Of a stretch of 64,000 nt of DNA, positions 8,627 to 16,889 are shown piece after piece. The translations under genes were made by a program, and so were the position numbers. The first letter of the stretch is position 1, and each line of letters opens with the position of its first letter. Origin of the DNA: Litorimonas sp. (GTDB lineage: Bacteria > Pseudomonadota > Alphaproteobacteria > Caulobacterales > Maricaulaceae); the NCBI GenBank assembly GCA_029936425.1, contig JAPYSU010000002.1, positions 62,001 through 126,000 on the forward strand, read 5' to 3'. The notes under the pieces are model-generated. The model searched no databases and was not told where the DNA came from. It was given only the letters and a program-made list of their open reading frames with translations.

Positions 8627-10135
8627 ATGTCAGACAAACGATTGAAAAAAATTGCGATTATCGGCGGCGGCAGTGCGGGTTGGATGACAGCAGCGGCTTT
8701 AGCCCAAGCGGTCCAGTCCTCCTGTGAGATCACGCTCGTGGAATCAGAAGCTATTGGCACAGTGGGCGTCGGCGAAGCCACAATCCCACCGATCAAATAT
8801 TTTAATCAACGTCTGGGAATTGATGAAGCGACTTTTATTCGTGAAACACAAGGCTCCTTTAAACTGGGGATAGAATTTATCGACTGGGCCAAAAAAGGAG
8901 AAAGTTACTTTCACCCTTTTGGCCAATATGGCGCCGAATTCGACTCTGTTCCCTTCTACCATTTCTGGATGCGGGAAAACCTGGCGGGGGATCCCACCCC
9001 AATCCAGACCTATTCTATGGCCTGGGTCGCCGCAAAAAAACGGCGCTTTGATCACCCATTACGTGATAAAAGACAGGTTCAATCCACCTATGATTATGCT
9101 TATCATTTTGACGCAACGCTTTATGCGCGCTTTCTCAGACGCTATGCCGAAAATCGGGGGGTCACTCGAATTGAAGGCAAAGTCGTTGACGTCAATTTAA
9201 AGAGCGACGATGGGCATATTGAGTCTGTCAAATTGGAAAACGGAAAAACTCTGGACGCGGATCTCTTCATAGATTGCACGGGCTTTTTTGGTCTCTTGAT
9301 CGAAAAAGCTCTTGAAACGGGTTATGAGCATTGGTCCCACTGGCTTCCCTGCAACCGCGCAGTTGCGGTCGGATGCGAAAAAACATCCGAACTTATTCCC
9401 TATACCCAATCCACGGCAAGGGACGCAGGTTGGCAATGGCGCATTCCATTACAACACCGGACCGGTAACGGCTATGTCTATTGCTCTGACTATCTGTCAT
9501 CCGAAAGTGCCGAGAAAACACTTCTAAATTCCCTCGACGGTAAGATGACAGGCGATCCAAAACATCTGCGCTTTACAACAGGACGTCGTAAAAAATTCTG
9601 GCATAAGAATTGTGTCGCCATCGGGCTTTCTGCTGGATTTATGGAACCCTTGGAGTCCACCAGCCTTCACTTGATACAATACGGCATTCTCCGCCTGATC
9701 GCCTTGCTGCCAGATGCGACCTTTTCACCTCTACTGGAGCAGGAATATAATGAGCTGACCGGAGCCGAATATGAACGTATCCGTGACTTTTTGATTCTTC
9801 ACTACACCGCGACAGAGCGAGAGGACACGGAGTTTTGGCGATATTGCAAAAACATGCCGATACCTGACCGCCTTGCCTATAAAATTGCCCATTTCAAAGA
9901 AAGTGGACGCATCGTTTCCGACGAACGGGAACTCTTTCACAATCCGAGCTGGATCGCTGTTTATCTGGGTCAACATATCTGGCCGGAACGCGCCCCCATC
10001 TTGTCACACTTACGCAAAGACGTGCCAGTAAAGGAACGCCTGCGCCAAATTCGCGAAGCCATGGATAGCGCGGCTGAAGCCATGCCCTCACATGAAAGCT
10101 TTATTGAACGTTACGCTAAATCCGCTTTGCAATAA
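8627..10135 (+). CDS. Flavin-dependent halogenase (tryptophan halogenase family), copy 1
   Basis: A 502-residue enzyme with the FAD-binding GGGSAG at residues 13-18, the halogenase catalytic lysine at Lys79 (SFKLGIEF), the WxWxIP signature at 269-274, and the glutamate in PLEST (Glu343). These enzymes use FADH2, O2 and halide to form a halogenating species, classically on tryptophan or indoles. Relatives beside TonB receptors in alphaproteobacteria and Xanthomonas act on indole in vitro, but their native substrates are unknown. No flavin reductase is evident in the locus. It is divergent from GH97 and tail-to-tail with a paralogue, overlapping it by 25 bp. The TTATATG start has no clear ribosome site. 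Confidence 0.9.
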   Translation: MSDKRLKKIAIIGGGSAGWMTAAALAQAVQSSCEITLVESEAIGTVGVGEATIPPIKYFNQRLGIDEATFIRETQGSFKLGIEFIDWAKKGESYFHPFGQYGAEFDSVPFYHFWMRENLAGDPTPIQTYSMAWVAAKKRRFDHPLRDKRQVQSTYDYAYHFDATLYARFLRRYAENRGVTRIEGKVVDVNLKSDDGHIESVKLENGKTLDADLFIDCTGFFGLLIEKALETGYEHWSHWLPCNRAVAVGCEKTSELIPYTQSTARDAGWQWRIPLQHRTGNGYVYCSDYLSSESAEKTLLNSLDGKMTGDPKHLRFTTGRRKKFWHKNCVAIGLSAGFMEPLESTSLHLIQYGILRLIALLPDATFSPLLEQEYNELTGAEYERIRDFLILHYTATEREDTEFWRYCKNMPIPDRLAYKIAHFKESGRIVSDERELFHNPSWIAVYLGQHIWPERAPILSHLRKDVPVKERLRQIREAMDSAAEAMPSHESFIERYAKSALQ

Positions 10136-11619
10136 TGGTCTATAAAAGCTTGATGCGGAGGTAACGGCGAAGTCGATTTCTCTATGATGGCTTTGACGCT
10201 CCCGAGAAACTCTTTTAGCTGCCCCTCATTAATCCGGTCTGCCATAGGATGATAACTTCGCGGCACAAGATTTTGTCCCAGCATGACCTGAACCCAGCTG
10301 CTTTCCCGAAACAAATCCTCTGGATCTTTGTAGAGCAGCCCCTGCCCGGAAAACAACTCCATCTTTGCCTTCAGACTTTCCGGCACTTCCATATCTCGGC
10401 AATACCGCCAAAATTCTGAGTCGTCTCTTTGTGTCAGGTGATAGTGCAAGATAAGAAAGTCTCTTATCAGATCATATTCATGCTCTACTTGGCGATTATA
10501 TTCCTGAATATTGGCGGGCTTGAATGTCTTGTCCGGAAACAGCTCTATCAACTTGGAGACATTGGACTGAATAAGATGTATGGAGGTGGATTCAAGCGGC
10601 TCCAGAAAGCCGCTGGCTAGCCCAAGGGAAACGCAGTTTTTGCTCCAGAAACTTTCCCGCCTCCCCGTCGTAAACGTCAAAAGCTTCGGGTCGGAGAGAG
10701 GTTTACCCTCCAGATTATCTAATAGAGTTTGCGTGGCTTCGTCTTCACCTATGAACTGATCACAAAAAACATGACCATTGCCCGTCCGGTGCTGGAGGGG
10801 GATGCGCCATTGCCAACCGGCTTTGTGAGCTGTTGCCTTCGTGTATGGCAAGAGAGGGTCAGTGCTTTTTGACGCCACTGCTACCGCCCGGTTGCAAGGC
10901 AGCCAATTCGACCAATCTTCATATTCCACCCCGAGAGCCTGGCCGATAAGCAGGCCTCTAAAGCCGGAGCAATCGATGAAGAGATCTCCGTCAATGACTT
11001 CGCCATTTTCCAGAACAACAGATTCGATATATCCGCTCTCATTTTTAAGCTTTGTTTCGGTAATTCGGCCTTCCACCCGATTTGCACCTAATTCCTCTGC
11101 GGTTTTCCGAAGGTACCGCGCATAAAGACCTGCATCGAAATGATAAGCATAGGCCAGCCCCGTCATGGACGTATTGCCAACCCGTTCTAGCTTTCCAAAT
11201 TTTCGGTCATAAGCCACTTTATGATGGAGGGAATAGTCCCAGAGACTATCCGTCATTCCTGCCTGATGACCCCGAAGCCAGTATTGGTGAAAATGAAGAC
11301 TGGAAAGATTAATGCCCGCATCCCCAAAAGTGTGAAGATAGCTATCCCCGATTTGCCCCCAATTATTAAATTCAATACCAAGTTTGAAACTGGCTTTTGT
11401 TTCTTTGACGAACTCAAACTCATCCAATCCAAGAATTCCGTTCAGACGCCTAATCTGCGGAATGGTCGCCTCTCCGACCCCAACCGTGCCGATAGCCTCT
11501 GACTCCACAAGTGTAATTGATACGACAGGGCCCAATAATTTTGCGAGGGACGCCGCCGCGATCCAACCTGCCGTACCGCCGCCAACAATGACGACCTTTT
11601 TAATTTTCAAATCATCCAT
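10111..11619 (-). CDS. Flavin-dependent halogenase (tryptophan halogenase family), copy 2
   Basis: A 502-residue paralogue of the gene at 8627, of identical length and colinear with it. It has GGGTAG at residues 13-18, Lys79 in SFKLGIEF, WxWxIP in AGWQWRIP near 269-274, and FLEPLESTSIHLIQ. It is the second gene after the TonB receptor on the minus strand, with a candidate terminator between them, so its expression may be a lowered read-through fraction of the receptor's. TAAGG lies just before the ATG. Its last 25 bp overlap the 3' end of the other halogenase on the opposite strand. Halogenase identity is firm; the substrate is unknown, although the setting implies a link to maltodextrin-derived or receptor-imported molecules. 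Confidence 0.9.
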   Translation of the reverse strand: MDDLKIKKVVIVGGGTAGWIAAASLAKLLGPVVSITLVESEAIGTVGVGEATIPQIRRLNGILGLDEFEFVKETKASFKLGIEFNNWGQIGDSYLHTFGDAGINLSSLHFHQYWLRGHQAGMTDSLWDYSLHHKVAYDRKFGKLERVGNTSMTGLAYAYHFDAGLYARYLRKTAEELGANRVEGRITETKLKNESGYIESVVLENGEVIDGDLFIDCSGFRGLLIGQALGVEYEDWSNWLPCNRAVAVASKSTDPLLPYTKATAHKAGWQWRIPLQHRTGNGHVFCDQFIGEDEATQTLLDNLEGKPLSDPKLLTFTTGRRESFWSKNCVSLGLASGFLEPLESTSIHLIQSNVSKLIELFPDKTFKPANIQEYNRQVEHEYDLIRDFLILHYHLTQRDDSEFWRYCRDMEVPESLKAKMELFSGQGLLYKDPEDLFRESSWVQVMLGQNLVPRSYHPMADRINEGQLKEFLGSVKAIIEKSTSPLPPHQAFIDHYCKADLA

Positions 11620-11670
11620 TGCCTTACCCCCATTGCCTTATCCTAGGTCGTCCAAAGTCCGCCGTCCATG

Positions 11671-11705
11671 AAAGAAGAAAACCCGCCACTCATGAGAATG
11701 ACGGG
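11671..11705 (-). terminator. Intrinsic terminator/attenuator between receptor and halogenase
   Basis: On the minus strand CCCGTCATT (11705-11697) pairs with AGTGGCGGG (11690-11682) over nine pairs including two G-U, with a 6-nt loop, followed by TTTTCTTCTTT. It should terminate or attenuate transcription leaving the TonB receptor gene. Confidence 0.7.
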
Positions 11706-11775
11706 CTTGGAATTTCACCAAAGTTTATTTCAGCAGGGATTAACCAATCTGAAAATAGGGATCATATTGCGCCGC

Positions 11776-14565
11776 TTAGAATTTCTTGGCGATCGTAATA
11801 TTGTAAGTTGTTCCATATTGCTCATGACGGCTGATAAATGTCTCCCCTGCGGCCACATCGCCTGTAGGAGAATCATAGAAAAGGTCATTCTGAGTTCTGA
11901 ACGGCTCATCCGTGAGGTTATAAGCCTCAAGGTTAATACTGAACCCTTCCAAAGGCCCCTGATCCCATTCATAACCAATCTGGGCATCCAGGATAGTTTC
12001 ACTGGTGGCAGAAGCTCCGCTCAGCGTCCCATCAAAATTCAGGACTTCCGATAAGAATCCTGACCGATGGCGCGCACTCAACTTGGCACGGAAACCATAA
12101 TTCTCATAATAGACATCAGCGGACCAAATATCTTTTGACTGCCCCGGAATTGTAATCTGATTCCCGCTTTCATCGTTCAACCCGTTATCTGAATAAGTAT
12201 AAGACCCGCTAAATCCAAAGCCTGTAAGTGTATCAGGCAAGATATCGTCCAAGCTGACACGGGCAGTGAGCTCGATACCTTGAATAAAGCCGTCAGCAAA
12301 GTTTACAGGGCCGTCCAAGCGAGTTGGGGCGACTTGCGGGTTATTCGCGACAAAGGAGCCGAGACCTGCCGCTTGATAAAAAGGCGTACCATCAACCAGA
12401 ATTGTTCGATCAAGAACCCAATTGCTCAGATCCTTTCTGAACAATGCCACAGCAACAGCCGTCGCCTCTCCAAAATATTTTTCGAAAGACAAGTCATACT
12501 GTGTTGATTCATAAGGCTTCAGGAAAGGGTTCCCCCCGCCTAGACCAAAACAGGTTTGTTGCGGTGAATCCTGAGGAACAATATCATCTGGCACGCCGTC
12601 ACTATCCGTATCCGGACAGACGAGAGCATTTCTGTTGAAAGATTGATTAGCCGCCAATTGATCAAGCCGGGCACGTGTCAGGGTTTTCGCAACAGCCCCC
12701 CGAATGAACGTATCGTCTGCAACTTCGAGACTCAGGTTCAAACTCGGAAGAAAATCATCATATTTATCTTCCACGGTTTGGATACCGATACCGGCAAGTG
12801 TACCTGTCGAATTTACTTTCGTATCGACATATTGGAAGCCGACATTGCCGCGCAGAGGCAAGTTGCCTAGCAAAGCGTCAATATTTGCCATGCCATAAAA
12901 AGTCGAAATGTTTTCATCAACGGTCCATTCTGTCTCGACACAGCCTGGTACAGTTTCGCAATCCTGAACAAAATATGTTCCATCGGTCAAAAATGAAGAC
13001 GGGTCGTAGGCAATCACATCTTGGCCAATGGAACCGCTATCAGTTTGCCCGATAATCGCTTCAGATGGGATTGCCAGTGAACCATTATTGAAGCGCTCAG
13101 ATTCGCGTAAGAAAAAAGGATTGTCATCAAATATCTTTTCACGATCTGTCTGAAGGAAACCAGCCACAAGACCAGAGATGAAAGGCGTATCCATTTCATA
13201 CTCAGCCTCAAGGCGTATTTGAGATAATTCGTCTTCGACATCCGTATTCCGCAGGAATCCAACTTGTCCCCACCCCCCAGGGTCCGTCAATAGAACGGTT
13301 CCGGGATCTGTGTAATCCAGCTGGGACTGGATGGAATAATCGCCATCTTCCGGGAAAGTGAAAGTCTGCACGTCCTGTGCCCCGCTACGGGCCGGACCTG
13401 TGCCTGCATAGGATTCATAATCGATATTGGAGCGATCAAGTGTTGAGAAAGCATAATCGCCGGTAACTTTAAGGCGATCTGATACTTGATAAGAGGTGTT
13501 GACCCCAAAAGAGAAAATATCGGATTCTGCCCCTTCTGTATCTGTTCTGACGATAGGAACGACCGCAGAATATGTGGCGCTGTCAGCAAAAATTCCGCTA
13601 CCGGAGACGGAATCCAGTTGAGCCCCACTCCAGGACGCAATTGGCGTTTCCGTTCCACGGAAAATACCTGAATCATTACTGTCCGTGTAAAATGAATCGA
13701 CAGTCGCCTGAAAACGATCATTCGGTTCAAACTGTAACGTACCGGCTACAGATGTCCGTTCAAAATCACGAGACACCACACCAGTACGGGGATTATCTGA
13801 CGGATAGATAAGTCCGCCACCTGCCTCTGTTGAAGAGGTCTGCCCGGCATTCGTTTTCAATTCGCGAGACGTAAACTGCGTAGGATTAGACTGGTGCGTA
13901 ATACCCAATGAAATTCCGACACGGCCGTCGGCGAGTTGATCGATATATGACCCAAAAAGTCTGTAGCCATCATCTGAGAAATCAGGATTCAAAGACCCGC
14001 TATCATTTATGACATATTGACCGGACGCATTTACTTTGCGTTCTGTGTAATCCAGAGGACGAACCGTCCGAAGGTCAACAGCTCCGGCAATACCAGTCGC
14101 CGCCAACCGGGCATCCGGTGACTTATAAACGATACCCTGAGCAATCAATTCTGACGGATATTGATCAAATTCAATCCCCCGATTATTTCCAGAAGAGACC
14201 TGTTCACGTCCATTCAGGAGTGCAAGGGAGAAATCAGGTCCAAGGCCTCGAATTGAAATTTGCTGCGCGCGTCCCCGAACGCGTTGAGCCGTCACGCCAG
14301 GCAAGCGTGCCAAAGAGTCAGCAATAGATACATCGGGAAGTTTTCCGATATCCTCAGCAGAAATTGCTTCAACAATAGACGTGTTTTCCTTCTTGAGATT
14401 CAGACTATTGGCAATTGACTGGCGAATTCCTGTTGCCACAACCTCATCTTCAACAAGCTCCGGCTCGGCATCTTGCGCCATCGCCGATGTACTCATCATG
14501 AGACCAAGTGTCGTGGCCGCTGCGCTGGCCAGTAAAGTCTTTTTTCGAATAGTGGAAAATGTCAT
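11776..14565 (-). CDS. TonB-dependent receptor, maltodextrin-type
   Basis: A 929-residue outer-membrane receptor. A signal peptide ends near residue 30 (TSAMAQ). The plug domain follows with ELVEDEVVATGIRQS and the segment EDIGKLPDVSIADSLARLPG typical of Caulobacter-type sugar receptors. A 22-strand barrel then extends to a terminal aromatic residue (IAKKF). It should bring large malto-oligosaccharides across the outer membrane with TonB energy, like MalA of Caulobacter; this role is inferred from the surrounding GH13/GH97 and MalY-like genes. It begins the leftward transcript from the 14566-14924 promoter region and is followed by a terminator and then a halogenase. Confidence 0.93.
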   Translation of the reverse strand: MTFSTIRKKTLLASAAATTLGLMMSTSAMAQDAEPELVEDEVVATGIRQSIANSLNLKKENTSIVEAISAEDIGKLPDVSIADSLARLPGVTAQRVRGRAQQISIRGLGPDFSLALLNGREQVSSGNNRGIEFDQYPSELIAQGIVYKSPDARLAATGIAGAVDLRTVRPLDYTERKVNASGQYVINDSGSLNPDFSDDGYRLFGSYIDQLADGRVGISLGITHQSNPTQFTSRELKTNAGQTSSTEAGGGLIYPSDNPRTGVVSRDFERTSVAGTLQFEPNDRFQATVDSFYTDSNDSGIFRGTETPIASWSGAQLDSVSGSGIFADSATYSAVVPIVRTDTEGAESDIFSFGVNTSYQVSDRLKVTGDYAFSTLDRSNIDYESYAGTGPARSGAQDVQTFTFPEDGDYSIQSQLDYTDPGTVLLTDPGGWGQVGFLRNTDVEDELSQIRLEAEYEMDTPFISGLVAGFLQTDREKIFDDNPFFLRESERFNNGSLAIPSEAIIGQTDSGSIGQDVIAYDPSSFLTDGTYFVQDCETVPGCVETEWTVDENISTFYGMANIDALLGNLPLRGNVGFQYVDTKVNSTGTLAGIGIQTVEDKYDDFLPSLNLSLEVADDTFIRGAVAKTLTRARLDQLAANQSFNRNALVCPDTDSDGVPDDIVPQDSPQQTCFGLGGGNPFLKPYESTQYDLSFEKYFGEATAVAVALFRKDLSNWVLDRTILVDGTPFYQAAGLGSFVANNPQVAPTRLDGPVNFADGFIQGIELTARVSLDDILPDTLTGFGFSGSYTYSDNGLNDESGNQITIPGQSKDIWSADVYYENYGFRAKLSARHRSGFLSEVLNFDGTLSGASATSETILDAQIGYEWDQGPLEGFSINLEAYNLTDEPFRTQNDLFYDSPTGDVAAGETFISRHEQYGTTYNITIAKKF

Positions 14566-14657
14566 TCCCGTGTTTCCCTCTTTTGTGCCAGTTAGGCGTT
14601 CTTTTAAGCAGCCTAGATGCTCGAAAGCTCATGACCTCCCCTTCGCCCTAAAAGACT

Positions 14658-14673
14658 TTGCATTATTTTGCAA
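14658..14673. promoter_or_regulatory. Palindromic operator candidate upstream of the TonB receptor
   Basis: TTGCA-N6-TGCAA, the same core and spacing as the site at 8538-8557. It lies 93 bp before the receptor start. A LacI-family target is likely but unproven. Confidence 0.45.
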
Positions 14674-14818
14674 TATTATGATGTAATTTTTGTAAAGTTT
14701 TTTAATAATTGCAATAAAACTGTTGCAAAATAACCACAGACATACCTTATATTACTGTTTTAACATGTTTTTTTTAATTTAAAATCCATAATCAGCCATA
14801 TTTCGATGAAAAATTTAC

Positions 14819-14837
14819 TGCAAATTTTTACATTTTA
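14819..14837 (+). promoter_or_regulatory. Shared 19-bp promoter-region motif, copy 2
   Basis: TGCAAATTTTTACATTTTA, 18 of 19 positions identical to the copy at 8594-8612, but 106 nt from the start codon here against 33 nt there. Conservation despite different spacing favours a protein-binding site over a fixed part of the translation start. Confidence 0.45.
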
Positions 14838-14924
14838 GCTTTTCAATGCTCTTGTTTTAAGAGATAAGGCAAAAAATCAGTCTTCCTTTATCAAGAAGAC
14901 AAAATCTATACCGGGGATACAAAA

Positions 14925-16883
14925 ATGCGACCACCTCTTACAGACTGTAAAGACTATGCAGCCCGCACAGTTCTCTCCACTGCCCTTTTCGGCTTAAGCC
15001 TTGCTTACGCCGGAGTGCCGGCTTTGGCCGGACCGCAGGTGGAGACCCAATCCACAAATACGCCTTCCCTTATAGAAGAAAAGACAGAGGTTTCGTCTCA
15101 GCATTACTTGTCACGCCCGCCTGAAGACGACGTTATTTATTTCATGTTGCCGGACCGATTTGAAAACGGCGATACCGAAAATGATACGGGAGGGTTTACT
15201 GGAGGAAAACTGGAACACGGTTTCGATCCAACTCATAAAGGCTTCTATAATGGCGGAGATCTGAAAGGTCTGACGTCACGCCTAGACTATATTCAAAATA
15301 TGGGCGCAACCGCCATCTGGCTCGGGCCAATTTACAAAAACAAACCGGTTCAAGGCGCCCCCGGTCAGGAAAGCGCTGGCTATCACGGCTACTGGATTAC
15401 AGATTTCACCTCTGTTGATCCTCATTTGGGGACCAATGAAGATTTAAAAGACTTTGTTGAAGCCGCTCATGCGCGCAACATGAAAGTCTATCTAGATATA
15501 ATTACGAATCACACGGCAGATGTGATTGCTTACCGAGAATGTCATGATCCGCAATATCAGGGGCCTGACAAATCTACAGATGATTGCCCTTATCGTTCAT
15601 TGGCCGATTTTCCCTATGCCACGAAAGGCGGGATTGATGGGGAAGTTATAAATGAGGGATTCCTTGGCGATGGAGCACACCTTCAAACGAAGACAAATTT
15701 CGACGCCTTAAACCGAGATGATTATTCCTACACGCCTTATATTCCCGCGGGGGAAGAAGAGGTAAAAACGCCAAATTGGCTGAATGACCCGAAATTTTAT
15801 CACAATCGCGGAGATTCCACTTTTGAGGGCGAAAGCTCACTCTATGGAGATTTCGCGGGTCTCGACGATCTATTTACCGAGCATCCTGTTGTTGTTGAAG
15901 GGATGATTGATATTTTTAAAGGCTGGATCTCTGAATATAAAATGGATGGTTTCAGGATCGATACAACCCGCCACGTCAATCCAAATTTCTGGCGCCAGTT
16001 TCTCCCGACCATGAAGGCGCAAGCTGCCGCAGAAGGTATTCCAAATTTCTACATGTTCGGAGAAGTCTATAATCCTGACCCGGCAGCGCTCGCCCGCTAT
16101 ACGCGGGTCGACGGATTTGATCAGGTTCTGGATTTTGGCTTTCAACAAGCAATAATGGACGTGATGAGCGGCAAGGATGGAACAGCCCGCTTTGATCGTT
16201 TTCTAGACGCCGATGCTCTTTACAGCAAAGCGGCGAAAAATGGGCGAACCTTGCCAACTTTTCTCGGTAACCATGATATGGGCCGTTTTTCAGGTCTTCT
16301 AAAAGAAACAATGCCGGGGATTTCTCAACAAGAACTTTTAGCGCGCACTAAACTTGCTCACCAACTCATGCTTTTTATGCGCGGCGTCCCTGTTATCTAC
16401 TCCGGTGACGAGCAAGGCTTTGTGAGCGATGGACATGATCAACTGGCCCGGGAGCCGCTTTTCCCGAGCCAAGTTGAAGTGTATAATGACAATGATCTTA
16501 TTGGCACAGATGCGACGACCGCAGACGAAAACTTTGATCAAACCCATCCGATTTATCGCACTATTTCTGAAAGTGCTTCTCTCAGACGCGCTCATCCTGC
16601 CCTTAGCCGGGGGGAGATGGTATCTCGATTGACAGAAAAAGACGGACACGTCTTTGCCTTTTCACGCTTCGATCCTGAAACCTCAGTAGAGTATATAATT
16701 GCCGCAAATACAGGAACAAAACCTCGCACAGTCAATCTGTCTATTGATGCCCGCTCTTCTGATTTCGAAGCTTTGAGGGGTGAATGCCCATCAGGCGTCA
16801 ATACAACGGGCAATATAACCGTAACTCTTCCAGCCTTTGGTTTAGTCATGTGTCGATCCACAACCCCCTCTACGCGGAAATAA
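14925..16883 (+). CDS. Exported GH13 alpha-amylase
   Basis: A 652-residue alpha-amylase-family enzyme with an N-terminal hydrophobic export signal (residues ~12-36, cleavage near ALAG). The barrel opens with VIYFMLPDRFENGD (~70). Catalytic residues are Asp346 (GFRID), Glu380 (FGEV) and Asp451 (GNHD). An insertion of roughly 90 residues before the nucleophile carries a Cys pair (206, 221) that may form a periplasmic disulphide. A C-terminal beta domain contains a further Cys pair. It should cut starch or maltodextrin in the periplasm. It is first gene of a rightward pair, 6 nt before the next GH13 gene, and divergent from the TonB receptor. Confidence 0.92.
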   Translation: MRPPLTDCKDYAARTVLSTALFGLSLAYAGVPALAGPQVETQSTNTPSLIEEKTEVSSQHYLSRPPEDDVIYFMLPDRFENGDTENDTGGFTGGKLEHGFDPTHKGFYNGGDLKGLTSRLDYIQNMGATAIWLGPIYKNKPVQGAPGQESAGYHGYWITDFTSVDPHLGTNEDLKDFVEAAHARNMKVYLDIITNHTADVIAYRECHDPQYQGPDKSTDDCPYRSLADFPYATKGGIDGEVINEGFLGDGAHLQTKTNFDALNRDDYSYTPYIPAGEEEVKTPNWLNDPKFYHNRGDSTFEGESSLYGDFAGLDDLFTEHPVVVEGMIDIFKGWISEYKMDGFRIDTTRHVNPNFWRQFLPTMKAQAAAEGIPNFYMFGEVYNPDPAALARYTRVDGFDQVLDFGFQQAIMDVMSGKDGTARFDRFLDADALYSKAAKNGRTLPTFLGNHDMGRFSGLLKETMPGISQQELLARTKLAHQLMLFMRGVPVIYSGDEQGFVSDGHDQLAREPLFPSQVEVYNDNDLIGTDATTADENFDQTHPIYRTISESASLRRAHPALSRGEMVSRLTEKDGHVFAFSRFDPETSVEYIIAANTGTKPRTVNLSIDARSSDFEALRGECPSGVNTTGNITVTLPAFGLVMCRSTTPSTRK

Positions 16884-16889
16884 AATTCA

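Larger units (their letters stand above)
14566..14924. promoter_or_regulatory. Divergent promoter region, TonB receptor / GH13
   Basis: A 359-bp AT-rich gap without a gene. It holds TTGCA-N6-TGCAA at 14658-14673, a second pair TTGCA-N10-TGCAA near 14716-14735, and at 14819-14837 the motif shared with 8594-8612. It drives the receptor leftward and two GH13 genes rightward. Confidence 0.6.
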
